From the NCBI GenBank assembly GCA_025084515.1, contig JAJAGP010000042.1, positions 1,114,775 to 1,178,774 on the forward strand: DNA of 64,000 bases. Reading direction: 5' to 3'. This DNA comes from Ancistrus triradiatus (lineage: Eukaryota; Chordata; Actinopteri; Siluriformes; Loricariidae). Position numbers and translations under genes: made by a program. This document shows, piece after piece, positions 1 to 12,079 of the stretch (position 1 is its first letter; every line of letters starts with the position of its first letter). The notes beneath the pieces were generated by a model. The model ran no database searches. It saw only the letters and a list, made by a program, of their open reading frames with translations, and had not been told where the DNA came from.

Positions 1-478
1 CATCACAGCACCTGTTCCTCATTTCATCATCACACCCACACTCTATTTAAACCGCACTCACCATCACCGTCGACCGCGGATTATTGATGTCGGTTGCGTC
101 CCTACGCGCCGTTCCCCGTCTCGCGTCCCTGCGCACCTTGCCTTGATGTCGTCCTGGGCTGTCGCATCCCTGTGCGTTCCGTCCGTGCTCCTCTGTGTTC
201 GTTCGTGCCCCTCATATCCTCAGGTATTGCACATTTAGGCACTTCCGTGTTTTGTTTTGCAGTACACCCGTTTCCAGCTTTAGGTTCCCTACCTGTTTTC
301 GGTTTTGTTTAGCACCCATTATCCGGCTTAGGTCTAGTTTAAGTTACACCCGTTTTCGGTCCTTGCCTTTTCTGTTCGCTGTGTCTGCCTTTGTTGATTA
401 TTATTAATAAATCACCCCTTTACTTTTGAACCTGCGTTCGTCTCCTGCTTCCCCTCCGGCTCACGCCGTCACACTTTT
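1..478 (+). mobile_element. 3' part of an LTR, probably Ty3/gypsy-like
   Basis: The sequence is more C/T- and G-rich than what follows. It has a pyrimidine-rich, repetitive style with recurring 'acacccgttt' type words, an AATAAA signal near 406-411, then a short C-rich tail ending near 'gccgtcaca'. This layout (U3/R, polyadenylation signal, short U5) is typical of fish gypsy-type LTRs. The element's start lies before the window and no coding domain is visible, so it may be a solo LTR. The assignment is inferred from style, not from a match. Confidence 0.4.
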
Positions 479-2279
479 CTCCACTATCTCTATAAACCTC
501 ACCTTCAGATACAGTAATCCATGACTCATGTGGGATCTGTCTCATCTTCTCATCGTTCCGGAATAATCTAGATTGCAACCAAGAAACTTGAGGAACCCTT
601 ATTCTAAAGCTGAAGAGGCATTTTAATGAATGATGTCATACTGTAGATTATTAAAAATGTCAACATTTAAGGTAGCATCTTTGCATATAGTTGTTTTTCC
701 CTATAAACCTCACCTTCAAACTTGACTCAAGAAGAACCATTGTTGTCTTGTTTGAGAAAATATGCAGATTCTCCTTGGTGAAGTTCTTCTGAAAGAACCT
801 GGACTCTCGAGAACGTTTGAGGCAGGCTTTTTCTAAGATTGACCAGGCATTAATGAATAAAGGACTATGCCATGTCCAACCTTGAGGTAGAACCCTTTGA
901 GTATTGATGTTTTTCTCATCCAGCCAATCTTCACATACATCATTTGTGATGTAGTTTAGCCTTTTCTGTTCTGCTCCTTTCCCCAGACCTGTACCAGAAC
1001 AGCAGCTTATGTCATACATTGAAAAGTGTGGCATAGAAAACATGCCAGTGAGGTAGCAACAATCCTTTCATCAACCGAAGAACGCGTGTGGAACCTTTAA
1101 CGGATAAAGCCATTCTCTGCAGACTGAATTTAATAAACTCTTGGGATACACACATGCACGTCTAGATCAAACAATATGGATTGTTATTGTTCTATTGCCT
1201 GTAGATTCAGAAATACTATATTTGCTACATCTGATGTTATGTGTCTGGCTTTGTGAGGGTTACACTTGGTAAATTTCCCAGAACAAGCAATGGAATGGAA
1301 CAAGCTGATATACTGTACATTTGCTAAACTTGGCTTTCTGTCATATCGAATAACCCTCATAAGCACCAGCACTGGCTGTACATTTAACAACTTTGTTTCT
1401 TTGCCAAGTCACAATGTTGTAGTAGGTTGCAGACGGTAGTGAGGGAGGTTACATCATCATTTAGAGTATGACCTTCTTTTCAGCAGCCTCAAAAAATCAA
1501 TACAAATCTGGAGTTTGAATACAAATGCTCAGTGTTACAGCTATTGTAAGACAAACGTCTTTTGAGTATACAGCGGTAAACTTGTAGGAGTCGAGCCATT
1601 CATGATTCACGATTCAGTGCACAGTGATTCAGTGATTCAGAATCACAATAGCTCTTGCTCGGTGAAGATCACTGCTGTGGTTTTCTTTATTTTTACATCT
1701 ACAGAACTGTAGTCGTAGTGCAAATACATCACCATGAGTCCTAAAAAAAACTTAGTCGTGACAGTCAACCAAAAGGGAAACAGGAACTGAATCCTCTAAA
1801 ACACAGGCTGCAGGTGTTTTGCTTTTACTTGTCACTTTCAATCCATTACTCATTAAATTGCATGCGATATTTCAGCACTTTATTATAAAATAAGCTTTGT
1901 GTTAATGATATTGGACATCTCTATGTTCATGTAAGTGTTTTAAACATTAACTTACTTATCATTACTTATCATAGGCTACCAAACACACGTTAAACTCTTC
2001 GGTTCTTGATCCATGTAGCTTATGATGGATTTGTTGAACATATCTTCATCATAAATCAGAGAGCACCTGTACAATACAACTCCATTAATGCATATAATAC
2101 CTTATACTGGGGGTCTGGAATGGATTAATTCAATTTATATTACTTCTTATGGAAAAAATCTGCTCGGTACCCGTTGTTTTCGGTTCATGACAAACATTCT
2201 GGAACAAATTAAAGACTAGAAACAAGGTACCACTGTGCGGGTATTTTTTGAGAGTTTGTACTATCGTGGACCACAGTGC

Positions 2280-2622
2280 CTGCAGATCTGTAAGGAACGT
2301 GGATGGTCATCCACACGGGGACCAGTGGAAGTTCAGTTCAAGTTGGAACGTCTCAGTAGGCTTTCAGCATGCCTAGAGAATGAATTGGGTGCATGAGGAA
2401 TTTTTGTGGAACTTTTGTTTGACATTTTGGAGACCCCATACTGTAACTTGACATGGCCTTCTTGGGCACCAGTAGTGGCTCAGTTGCAGATGATGGAACC
2501 TCTCTGTGACTAAGCTAATTGTGCGTGTCGTAAAATGTTAGTGGAACATTTTTGAGAGGACATGAATGGTGCTTCAGTTCCAGATGGTTGAACATCTCGG
2601 CAGGCTTTCAGTGCATCAAGGG

Positions 2623-2669
<47 letters not shown>

Positions 2670-2782
2670 GGTTTATGTGGAACGGAAGATAGTGTTAGAA
2701 CATTTTGGAGAGAACATGGGTGGTCTTGATCTACACGCGGACCATTGGTGGCTTAGTTCCAAACGGCTCAGTATTATGGAAT

Positions 2783-2831
<49 letters not shown>

Positions 2832-2870
2832 TGTCAGCACTCTGTACTTGGTGTGTGTCTATCTTGATGA
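2280..2870. repeat. Degenerate tandem repeat interrupted by two (TG)n tracts
   Basis: Imperfect copies of a segment containing 'acatgggtggtcttgatctac', 'cagttccagatggttgaaca' and 'tctcggcaggctttcag' recur from about 2290, 2560 and 2700. (TG)n runs lie at about 2626-2667 and 2786-2830. The copies are badly diverged and no coding signal is present. Confidence 0.55.
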
Positions 2871-2973
2871 ATTTAAAATTCAGAGGTTGAGCTTCCACTG
2901 TCTGAAGTTAAAACAGCATTGGTTAAATAGGTATCACTGACAAAATGATTCTTACAAACAACTCTCTCTCCAG

Positions 2974-2974
<1 letters not shown>

Positions 2975-3021
<47 letters not shown>

Positions 3022-3169
3022 ATTCTCTCTCACTCTCTCTGTCTCATACACACACACACACTTGTCCATCTGTCTTTTTCTGACCCATGACCATCACGTT
3101 CTGCTCTCTGTACTGAAGAGCATTGCATATGCAGTAGCACTTGACTTCTCTTTGACAGCAGGTTTATCA

Positions 3170-3256
<87 letters not shown>

Positions 3257-3300
3257 GCACGTGCACACGCATACATGTGCACGCACACACACAACACACA
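2975..3300. repeat. Compound (CT)n / (CA)n microsatellites
   Basis: A (CT)n run occupies about 2975-3042 and runs into a short (CA)n. A second (CT)n begins near 3174 and changes directly into a long (CA)n ending near 3300. Long open frames here are low-complexity artefacts. Confidence 0.95.
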
Positions 3301-4648
3301 TGCTGTTCCTTTCATCAGATGCCATTTATGACAGCTTGCCTCAAAATCCACACAGAACTCAGACTGTTGGAGTCGAAATCCAGGGGATTTTTGTAATTAC
3401 TATATAAAATGCAGAAAAGGTTTGCGCTCCCCTGATCAATACAAAAAGGCATTTGACTGGGGCGCCAACATTTTTGCGTAAGACTGTATATGTCACACCT
3501 CACGCTCCCTCTGACTTTATTTCCCTTAATTCCCTATGTTGAACATATACATGGGCTGAACTAGCGAAATGAGCAAAATGGTTTTGTTCAGGTTGGGGTC
3601 TCAATACTTTGAGTTCTTTGAAGGTTTCCAGATATCCACTAGTCAGACTTATAATATGCACAGTTTAGAGAAGTTTACAGTAAATTTCTCTATATTGTAA
3701 AGTCCCACACTTTCTGTGCATGCAAACATGAGGAGGAAAACAACACAGCACAAACAATAGAAATGAACAGAATGTTTGTTTTTCATTAATGATTCATTGA
3801 TCAACAATGTTTTATCAGTTTGAATCATGTGTATCAAATTTCCACTGGAAAACATATTCCTGCCGTGCTAGTTGCCAGCCTGCCTGTCCTATGCTCTGAT
3901 TCGCCAGCGTATTAAGTCCCTGAACATATCCTGTTGTCTGTTCACATTTATGCATCTTGTGTTTTCAGTTCTGTAGAGAGTTTCAGAGACTGTCTTTGTC
4001 TCTGAACATTTCTATGCGTTCTTATGATTTACCTGATCTGATGTTTGCTCCGTTTCCCTATTCATCTACCCCTTTGAATCTGTCAGCTGGTTCTCCTTTC
4101 TGCTCTCGCTTTGATCTCTGCCTGTTTCCTCGACTACGCTCTGTACTTGCCCCTATCTGCTCTCTCTGCTTCTGTTTAATGAACATCTCTGTGAACAGCT
4201 CTGTGCATTCATCTCTCTCTCTAGGCCCTGCCTGACAGCATATTATGAACCTATGTAATGCCCTCCATGATCCGACTGACCCACTCTGAGGAACACTGAA
4301 AGTTGGAAGCCTCTCATGAGGTGGAACATCCAGAAACACACATCCGCAACATGTACAAAGAGCAAACCAGAATTTAGTAGGTGCAGGCAGTCCCACAGTC
4401 GGACTTGTGGCATTGGAAATCACAGAACTTGGACTTAATGGTGCCAAACAATACATAACTGTTAACCTGGAAACACAATGTGGTGGCTCAGTTTGTAGAG
4501 TGCTGGTTCACAGAGCTGAATGGTTTCTGGTGCTTATGGTGGTTTTAGATGTTACAAGTCCATGTGTGGGTCTACCCCCGACCTCTGAGTCATATGTGTT
4601 CTGGACCCTACAAATCCTACCTTTCTTAAGCGTTCTGAGACTCCGTGA

Positions 4649-4761
4649 CTGTGGTAGCCTAGTGGTTAAGGTGCTGGACTGTGGCCCAGAAGGTCCATGG
4701 TTCAAATCAGAACTTTGCTACTGTTGGGTCCTTGAGCAAGACCCTTAACCCCCAATTGCTT
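4649..4761 (+). repeat. tRNA-derived SINE fragment
   Basis: The sequence carries an A-box-like 'tagcctagtggttaagg' and a B-box-like 'ggttcaaatca' about 40 bp apart, followed by 'gggtccttgagcaagaccc'. This is the tRNA-like head of a SINE family found widely in fish. The 3' tail seen in other copies is missing here. It is not a functional tRNA gene, because no cloverleaf can be drawn through the sequence after the B box. Confidence 0.75.
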
Positions 4762-5499
4762 GTTTCATAAATGACTTTGCTGCAGTGCTGCAGGTGTTCA
4801 TGGTATCTTTACTTCAATAAGAAGCAGACTGATACTACATGCTTGTGTTTACAGACACATGTGCCAGTGTGTTGGAGTTGCGACGTGGGTGGTATGAGGA
4901 TGGTGTGTACGCCAGTATGTAGCTCCCCTCTCTGCTGGCAGCCTTCGAGCCATGATGCTTGAGCTGCCAGTTTGTTCTGTAGTGTGAGGGCTGGAACAGA
5001 TGGACTGATTTAATTGATATCAGGCTTGATGTTGGCATGTGTGTGTGTTTATGCATACATCCAAATATGTTTGTGGAAAAAGTAAACGCTTTGGTGTAAA
5101 ATATAGTCTCTCTAAGCAGTGTCTTGTTTAGAGGGAACATACTCGTGAGATTGGAAAGGAAATGAAGCCGTGTTTCTTCCCTGTTCAGGAAGGTTGAAGG
5201 TTTGTTTCTATAAGGCCAGCAATGCAGCCTGACTAATAACAAACAGTGTGCTAAATATACCAGCAGTCACCAGTTTGGAGGCAGTGAAGCACATCATCTC
5301 TTATATATGAGCAACACATGGTCAATTTGGAGATCAGGATGCTGTACATCTTCTGTTTATGTAGCAATAATTACTCCTTGGATAATTATTAAGTTCTGTA
5401 GACACCCATTCTAATTAGTAGGTTATTTGGCTGTGAAGAGTGCATATGGATTCAACAAGCTTTGGATGGTGCGAATTTCTGCCGTTGGCCCAGAAGAGT

Positions 5500-6670
5500 G
5501 GGTATTAATTCTAGCAGCTATTAAAGGGGTAAACTGGTGACATGGGCATGGAGGGGGTATATGGGTGCTATTGGCTACAATGAGTGTGTATTGAAGCCAG
5601 TACTTATACAGAATGTACTATACATGATATTAATGCCAGTGGCTGCAGATATTGTGGACTGCTGCCATTAATATTATATTGGGATTAAATACTGCTGCCA
5701 AGAATGTGTTTTAATGCCAGTGGGTGTAGAGAGTGTATTTTTTTTACATCATTGGTTATACCGATTGTATATTGTGGTACAATTGGTCATACAGAGAGTA
5801 AATATTATGTATATCATGGCACCTTCCAGTGGTTCTACAAAGTGTATTCTGTACTATCACTGGTTTTACAGAGTGTTTGGTGATACCATTGTCTATACAG
5901 TGTGTATTGTCACACCATTAGTTATTAATTCGTAATAAGTTATTAATGATATACACCATTAATTATATATAAAGTGTTGTGATACCATTGGCAATACAAA
6001 GTGTATTCAGTGATGTAATTGGTTATAAAGATTGTATATTGTCATTGGTAATACAGAGAGTATACTGCGACACCATTGGCTATACAGATTGCACATTCGG
6101 ATACCATTGATAACACAGAGTGTATACTGTGACACCATTGGCTATACATATTGTACATTGGGATACCATTGGTTATACAGAGTGTATAATGTGACACCAT
6201 TGGCTATACAGATTGTACATTGGGATACCATTGGTAATACAGCGTGTATAATGTGACACCATTGGCTATACAGTATACATTGTCACACCATTAGCTTTAT
6301 ATAAAGTGTATTCTGTCATGCCATTGTCTATACAGAGTGCATCTTGTGACACCATTAGTTGTACAGATTGTGTATTTTGACGCCATTAGTTTTGTGACCT
6401 GTACATTGATGCCAGTGGCTGTAGTGAGCAGATATTGTGGCACCATTGATCAGGCAGGGTACATATTAATGTCAGTAGCCACAGATATTGAATGTTGTGA
6501 CATCACTGGTTATACAGATTGTATAATGTGACACCAGTGGTTATGCAGAGTGCATATAGATGCCAGTGGCTGCAGAGATTTTATTTTTTGACACAAGTGA
6601 TTCCACAGTGTGTATATTAATGTCAGCGCCTACAGCGATTGTATACAGCTACCAGTTTCTAAGGAAAATG
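5500..6670. repeat. Degenerate minisatellite, unit about 33-35 bp
   Basis: The words 'accattggctatacagat', 'tgtacattgggataccatt' and 'acagagtgtat' recur roughly every 33-35 bp, best preserved at 6060-6300. Outer units (5570-5750, 6400-6660) decay into variants such as 'gatgccagtggctgcagag'. The open frames within it are repeat-encoded and not genes. Confidence 0.85.
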
Positions 6671-6672
6671 CA

Positions 6673-6870
6673 GAGCGGAGGGCAGTAACTAAGTGCATTT
6701 ACTCAAGTTCCACTTGCACTTGAAGACCAATGTCAAGTAGTTGTCCTTAACTTGAGTATTTCTGTTATTTCAATTTTTTACTTTCACTCCACCACATTTC
6801 ATGGTTTAAAATTTGTACTTTTGACTCCACTACATTTATGAAACAGCTGTCATTATGCGTTACTTTTCAG
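6673..6870. repeat. Dispersed teleost repeat ('ctcaagt... cactccac' type)
   Basis: The segment contains 'gcatttactcaagttccact', 'cttgagtatttctgttattt' and 'gactccactacattta'. It resembles a short non-autonomous element that I remember as very frequent in teleost genomes. A more diverged relative may lie at 50424-50590. The ends are not defined. Confidence 0.5.
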
Positions 6871-6982
6871 TGGTGAAAAAGTTTGCATGGCAGATTGAAT
6901 ATAAGATGTAAAAAATATACTAAAATAGCGCCATCATGATTGAACTGACAGCTACCTTGGAGTGTATATTGCTACCAGTGGC

Positions 6983-7066
6983 TATAGGGAGTGGCAACAG
7001 AGTGGCCACTCCCTATATTAATGTTGTTAACTGGGTTAGGATTAGGGTTAGGATTAACCCTAACTG
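6983..7066. other. Perfect 13-bp hairpin next to telomere-like TTAGGG/CCCTAA motif
   Basis: The arm TATAGGGAGTGGC at 6983-6995 is repeated inverted at 7005-7017 around a 9-nt loop. About 15 bp further on, GGTTAGG-ATTAGGG-TTAGG is followed by ATTAACCCTAAC, a small inward-facing telomere-like repeat. Both are seen directly. No function is implied. Confidence 0.7.
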
Positions 7067-8375
7067 TTATAGATACAATTTAAAACCCCTATTATACAGA
7101 ACCCTAAAGCTTTTGTATTACTTACTTTTCCCTAGATCAACAAGCAATAAGTCTGTATCCAACAGAGCTGTGTTTTGGAAAGTGGACGTCTTTATAAATG
7201 TCTTCTTTTATATGCATGGAGTATTTATACTGACCTGAATTCAGCTCTCAATAGCTAACATTTGTTAGTAAAATGAGGAGCCAGGAATCATTTTAGACCT
7301 TCAACATTATCATTAGTTATTGGTTTTGAGTCGGACTACATGTAATGGTTTTCCAAGTACCCTTCCACTGATGCATGTTTGTAACTGAATGGTTGTCATT
7401 AGTGCTATTAAAGGAAATGGCTTTCATGCATCCCACTAATTTGAGCATGTTTAATTGTGTACTAGTTTGCTTTCCAGCTGAATGGATTTGCATATATTAC
7501 TACAAATATTACTATAAACCTATGCGAGCACGTCTCTTTCGCATTCTCTGTCTCCCTCTTGGTCAATTTGCAACAAACACGAGTTTCTAGGTTTTCTGCA
7601 TTTTAAGAGTCCTCGCATATAAAATGCCGACACTCTGAGACTTCCTGCCAAATCGCTCAAATTGTTTTCAATACTCTTCGACTGCTGGCGATAATGAAGG
7701 AACATTTCTTACATGAGCACATTCTCCCTGAGCTATATTCCACCAATTTCACTCTCATTCCGTTTAAATGATCCGCACTTGAAAGTGAATTATAAAAATA
7801 TATTTTCTTCCAGCTCTTGTCACCATCATCTAGTTATATGTATTTCTCGCTCAGAGTAGGATCTCTGAATCTCTACGTTTTTAGGGTAAGTGTATCAGGG
7901 TCTGTTGGACCTTAGAGTGGGATTGTAAGTGTGTTGCTTCTCAGAGTAGGGTTTCTGAGTCTGTACGCTGTATGAATTTGTAGGTTCTAAGCACATGGTT
8001 CTCTGATTTTGTTACTTTTCAGACTAAGGACCCTGTAAGCTCCCTTGAGATCCCTTTTTCTTAGTGATTCAGATCTTCTACATGTAATAAGGACCTGAAT
8101 ATATATTAAAAAACAAAATACTCCTTTCCTCTCACGACTAAGTTGTAGTGCCTTTGGGCATGCCTGGAGCAGTTAGCGATTAAAGCTAATGCAGAAGAAC
8201 CAAGCTGCAGTAGAGGTGCTATCCCTCCAGCTACAGGCATGCCCATCTCAACCACTGAGCAACCAGCAGTATATCTGTCCATTCTAGTGCAGCTGCGAAC
8301 CTTTTGAGTTACGTTTGTGAATCTGGACATATTTTCCTGAAATGAACTTTGGCTATATCATCCCATAGTGCTTTG

Positions 8376-8640
8376 CGTATAGTGTTTTATTTTAAACTAT
8401 ATATTTTAACTATTATATATTAACAATCTGAAAACCTTTAGTTATGTGTCATACAGTACAATATAGTAATCCTTATCTTTGTATCTTTTATAAAATTTTA
8501 AACACTTTCCCGAAAACAGAAGGAAAGCTACCATATTTTCTGCCTTCAAGACTGCAGTTCTATTTTCTGTCATTCAGACGTGAATAAGATGTATATGAGA
8601 CAGATTTTTCCTAATATAACTCTTAAGACCTTAGCTTGTT
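8376..8640. repeat. Dispersed repeat family R1, copy 1
   Basis: The segment shares an ordered set of words with 30236-30545 and 62602-62905: 'ttttattttaaac', 'gaaaac.ttagta', 'ttatctttgtatcttttat', 'tctgtcattcag.c.tgaataa' and 'agacagattttt'. The three copies are co-oriented. I cannot name the family. No open frame or terminal repeat is obvious. Confidence 0.7.
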
Positions 8641-9077
8641 TCATTCCTTGGAGCCAGTGTGTTCTTGTGAAGAGCTAATTAATTATTAAGGATAATTTAT
8701 GATATGCAGCAGCAACGTTCTATCCAAATGCTCATAGACAGTTTGGATAAGAAATATTAAGATGTAATTTTAAGACTCCGGACCAGTAATTGAAAGGTTA
8801 TGAACTCAGTTCCTGGTTGATTTTATCCACTAGTGCTCAACACAGTTTAATGTTATCGATAATTATATTTATCTATATTATCTTTAATATATCTGTAATT
8901 AGCTGTAGTTTTATATTGGCTATTTTATTATACTTCTCATAATATATTTGTTAGTCTGCATATTTTATTTTATTTTAATATATGTTCTCTATTAATATTT
9001 AGTTAGCTTCTGTTTATTTAAACTAGTATTATAATCTTAGTAATTAGATAACTTAGTTAGTAATTAGAAACTTAGTT

Positions 9078-9303
9078 CAATTCTTATGTTTATCATCTAC
9101 GCTGCCCAAGGAAGTTGGGTCCCTTTTCGAGTCTTGGCCCTTCCATGGTTTCTTCCTTATTATGTTTAGGGAGTTTTTCCTTGCCACTGCCGCCCTTGGC
9201 TTGGTCAATTTGGGTTTGGACTTAGGTATTAGAAGATAATAGAAAATTGCAAAGCTGCTTTGAGAGAGTGCGCCATTGTAACAAGCGCTGAAATGAATCT
9301 GAC
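9078..9303. repeat. Dispersed repeat family R2, copy 1
   Basis: The sequence contains 'cttatgtttatcatcta', 'gggagtttttccttgccact', 'gccgcccttggcttggtcaa' and ends with 'gctgctttgagagag...aagcgctgaaatgaat'. This resembles the 3' end of a repeat very common in fish, in which the last part reads 'aaagcgctataca'. A second copy lies at 58889-59040. Confidence 0.65.
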
Positions 9304-10536
9304 TGAATCAGACTTTTAGGCTTCTGTGGATAAATGCTGTGAATGTAAACGTGTCGCAGAGGAGTCTTTATGTCCAAACATTTACAGGAGCAAACTGAAA
9401 CAGAACAGCGGGAAGTACCTGATTAGCAAAAAAATCACAAATCCCAGCTGTGAGCATGGCGTATGGATCATCTCTAGTGCTGATTTCCACAGCAGAAGTG
9501 CCGCTATGCTCAGGATCACACTGAATGAAGAAAAGAAAGGCAGCGGCAGTCATTCTACTGGGAGTCCCTGAACACGTCCACAAGCAGCAGGCAGGCCTGA
9601 GTATCCGATCAAATATTTATGGCACCATTCGGGACTGAAACAGCAGTCAAGCAGGGTCTGTTTGCCAGCATCTGCTTATATAAATGGGATGTCAAGGCAC
9701 ACACACGCGGTGATGGACAGCTGCCCGGTGGTGGTCTTAAACGGCGCATGGGAGTGCAATATAAAATGGCCTACAGCGGTCTGGAGCAGCGGCCCGAATA
9801 AACCTGGCCTACACACTTTCCTGCTGCAGTCCCAGGGCTTAATAATGACTCGAGTCAATCTGAAATGGCTGTGAAATGCAGCCGGTTGTGGTTCAAACTG
9901 ATAGCGAGGCGTTCAGGCTCAATGCAGCATGAGCTTGCACTTTTCTTGCCAGAGTTCCATTACTTTGCACTACATTGCTAGGGGTTAAGAGCTAGGAGTT
10001 GTAGATTATATGACATTACACTGGTTTTGAAGCATATTTGCAGTTGTAGCACATGGAATTATGCAGCTATGCTACAACGACTGGGGGATGTGACAGGTCA
10101 TGCATTATTAATCCCACGGGACTTGTGTGGTGATCATGTTTTATACATCGTACTATTTTTACTCAACCGGTGTCAACAAACTGCTCTCATAAAGAGGCGA
10201 GATATGAATTGATAGATGGAACATGATACAAAAGTGCTGTAGGCACAGAAAGATGAGAGAGAACGCTTATAAACTTTGCATTTTCTCATTTTCATTCAGA
10301 ATACCTGTCTGCTGTCTGGCAATGTAATAAGGAATCTTTTCTGAGGATGAATAAATTATTCACTGCTGACTTTAATGTACAATGTTCATGCCTTTAAGGA
10401 CAAAAAAAGCTCTTTAAAGCTCAAAATACAATCGGTCCTAAAGCATAGCCTTGAGGAATCCCACTTTTTGAATTATCTTTTTTTCTTACATTCTGGTGTC
10501 CTATTTATAACATGTATCTCTGTCTTTCTATTCAAG

Positions 10537-10634
10537 GGTTGTGGAATACTCTCTGGATCTTCAGAACATCAATCTTACTGCCATCAGGACAGTCAGGGTC
10601 CTGCGACCTCTCAAAGCCATCAACAGAGTGCCGA
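10537..10634 (+). CDS. cacna1i: cacna1i exon: domain I S4 voltage sensor
   Basis: The exon encodes the end of S3-S4 and the S4 helix of domain I, ending VRVLRPLKAINRVP, with a basic residue at every third position of the R-T-V-R-V-L-R-P-L-K segment. These charges move with voltage and open the pore. EYSLDLQNIN immediately before S4 is the Cav3.3-like form. The acceptor is TTCAAG and the donor A|GTAAGT. The exon supplies the last base of a glycine codon, 32 full codons, and the first base of a serine codon that is completed by GT at the start of the next exon. Phase continuity with 22609 confirms both sites. The preceding exon (S1-S3) is upstream of the window. Confidence 0.95.
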
Positions 10635-11483
10635 GTAAGTCCTCATGCCCACTGCATCTCTTAAAGAACCAGTCAAGTTCCTTAGACATCACTAGAGCAT
10701 CATCTTTTAATTTGAATGTTTTCCTAACATGGTTTCTCACACAATTTGCAGAAACACGTCTCTTGTACCATTTGAAATCAGTGCATGATGGACGGCTCAG
10801 GTCTCTCCTGCTGTACTCGACTGAGAACTTGCCTGTATTATTTTACTTTCCCTTTCATCATGACCTTGTAAAATATCTCAGCTTCTTCTATAATTATTCT
10901 CTGGCTAATGGCTTACAAAAGATCGCTTGGCTGAATTTCAATGTATGGCAATAAAATTGCAGCATGGAGAAGTTAGTAATAATATTTCCTGTTTAACTTG
11001 CAAAACACAGCAGACTAATCACAGCCTGTGCATGACACTTGAGAGCTTTGTCATTTAGCCATGATTGCCCTTGGCTTACTTTGCTCAAAGCCTCAAGGAT
11101 GAGCAAACACAGCCTCAAAATCCTCTTCGTTACATGCAGGGTTGGATAAAAAGGATTGAATAAACCTGAGATACTTAATCATCCTTATTTTCCGCAATGG
11201 AAAAGGTCTTAAAAGCGAACTTTCGGAATACCCAGAGTGTCATTGAATCGGTGCTCTTTGCTTGTTGTTACACTTCTTTTTAAAACAATCAAACAACACA
11301 GATATTTATCTGTTCATAATGAGTATTGGACAATCAGGCAACTTTATTTTCTTTTCTTTGCATGGTTTCTTCTGCTTCTGTTACTCAGTACTTTATACTT
11401 ACTGTATACTGAGTTTTCCTCACAGAATTAGCAAATGCATAAAATGCAACCTGTGTTAAAGTTTGAGTTAAAGCATTATTGTA

Positions 11484-11810
11484 CACTATATGGCCAAAAG
11501 TATGTAAACACTCCTTCTATTTACTGATCTATGGTATTTGAGCCACTAACTATTAACAGGTTTATAATCTGAATCATGGGTTGCACTGAACAGCTCAGTG
11601 ACTCTCAGTATTACAATCTCACAGGTCTTCACCTCCAGCGAGTCAGTTAGTGAATGTTCTATCCATTTTGTCCCGCCCTCCTAAAGAAAGTCCATAAAGA
11701 AATGGTTTGCCAACCTTGATGGAAAACTTGACCGGCTCACGCATTTCCCTGACCTCAACTCCATCAGATATCTTTGAGATTAATTAGAATGTGAGGCAGT
11801 CAAACAAGTG
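11484..11810 (+). mobile_element. Non-autonomous Tc1-like fragment
   Basis: The element begins after TA with 'cactatatggccaaaagtat', the terminal repeat of a widespread fish Tc1-related family. It ends near a decayed relic of the transposase D-L-N-P-I motif ('cctgacctcaactccatcag'). No right terminal repeat was found. It cannot code for transposase. Confidence 0.65.
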
Positions 11811-12079
11811 TCCTCAGGGTCGTCTTACAACATCCAATGAGAAGCCTCCTTAGAAGAGGTAAGGCTTTTATAACAGCAAAAACAGGGAACAGCAAACTCC
11901 ATACTAATACCCACATTTTTGGGGATGTTTCTGGCACGATCCTGCACCACAGTGACCTAAGAGAAGCAAAGGTGGTCCTGCAAAATTGATTTTGATTTTG
12001 TGATCTACTTCTGTTTATATTTATATAGCACAATTCTACAAATGAGGGCATTATAAGGGAAGTTGTAACATATTTTAAG

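Larger units (their letters stand above)
1..10536 (+). other. cacna1i: cacna1i intron (3' part) before the domain I S4 exon
   Basis: No exon was recognised in this stretch. It ends in a normal acceptor (pyrimidine tract, then TTCAAG) before the exon at 10537. It holds the LTR-like edge, a (TG)n/(CT)n/(CA)n cluster at 2.6-3.3 kb, a SINE relic at 4.65 kb, a long minisatellite at 5.5-6.67 kb, a telomere-like motif beside a perfect hairpin at 7.0 kb, and dispersed repeats at 8.38-8.64 and 9.08-9.30 kb. Around 7850-8040 there is a weak roughly 70-bp repeat with 'ctcagagtaggatctctga' words. Around 480-1600, 3480-4640, 4770-5500 and 9310-10500 I see nothing recognisable. Confidence 0.8.

Noticed and set aside
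660..1043. Open frame of 127 codons on the minus strand
   Set aside because: No family features and no promoter or repeat context; likely chance.
3094..3351. Val-Cys and Thr-His rich open frames in microsatellites, here and at 42.2, 53.8 and 60.0 kb
   Set aside because: Dinucleotide repeats give open frames in most phases; no gene is implied.
4649..4761. Possible tRNA gene
   Set aside because: Only A and B box similarity is present. The acceptor stem cannot pair and the sequence continues as a SINE, with five other decayed copies in the window.
9326..9571. Cysteine-containing open frame of 81 codons upstream of the S4 exon
   Set aside because: It does not match any part of a T-type channel and has no good splice signals. 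It lies just after a dispersed repeat.
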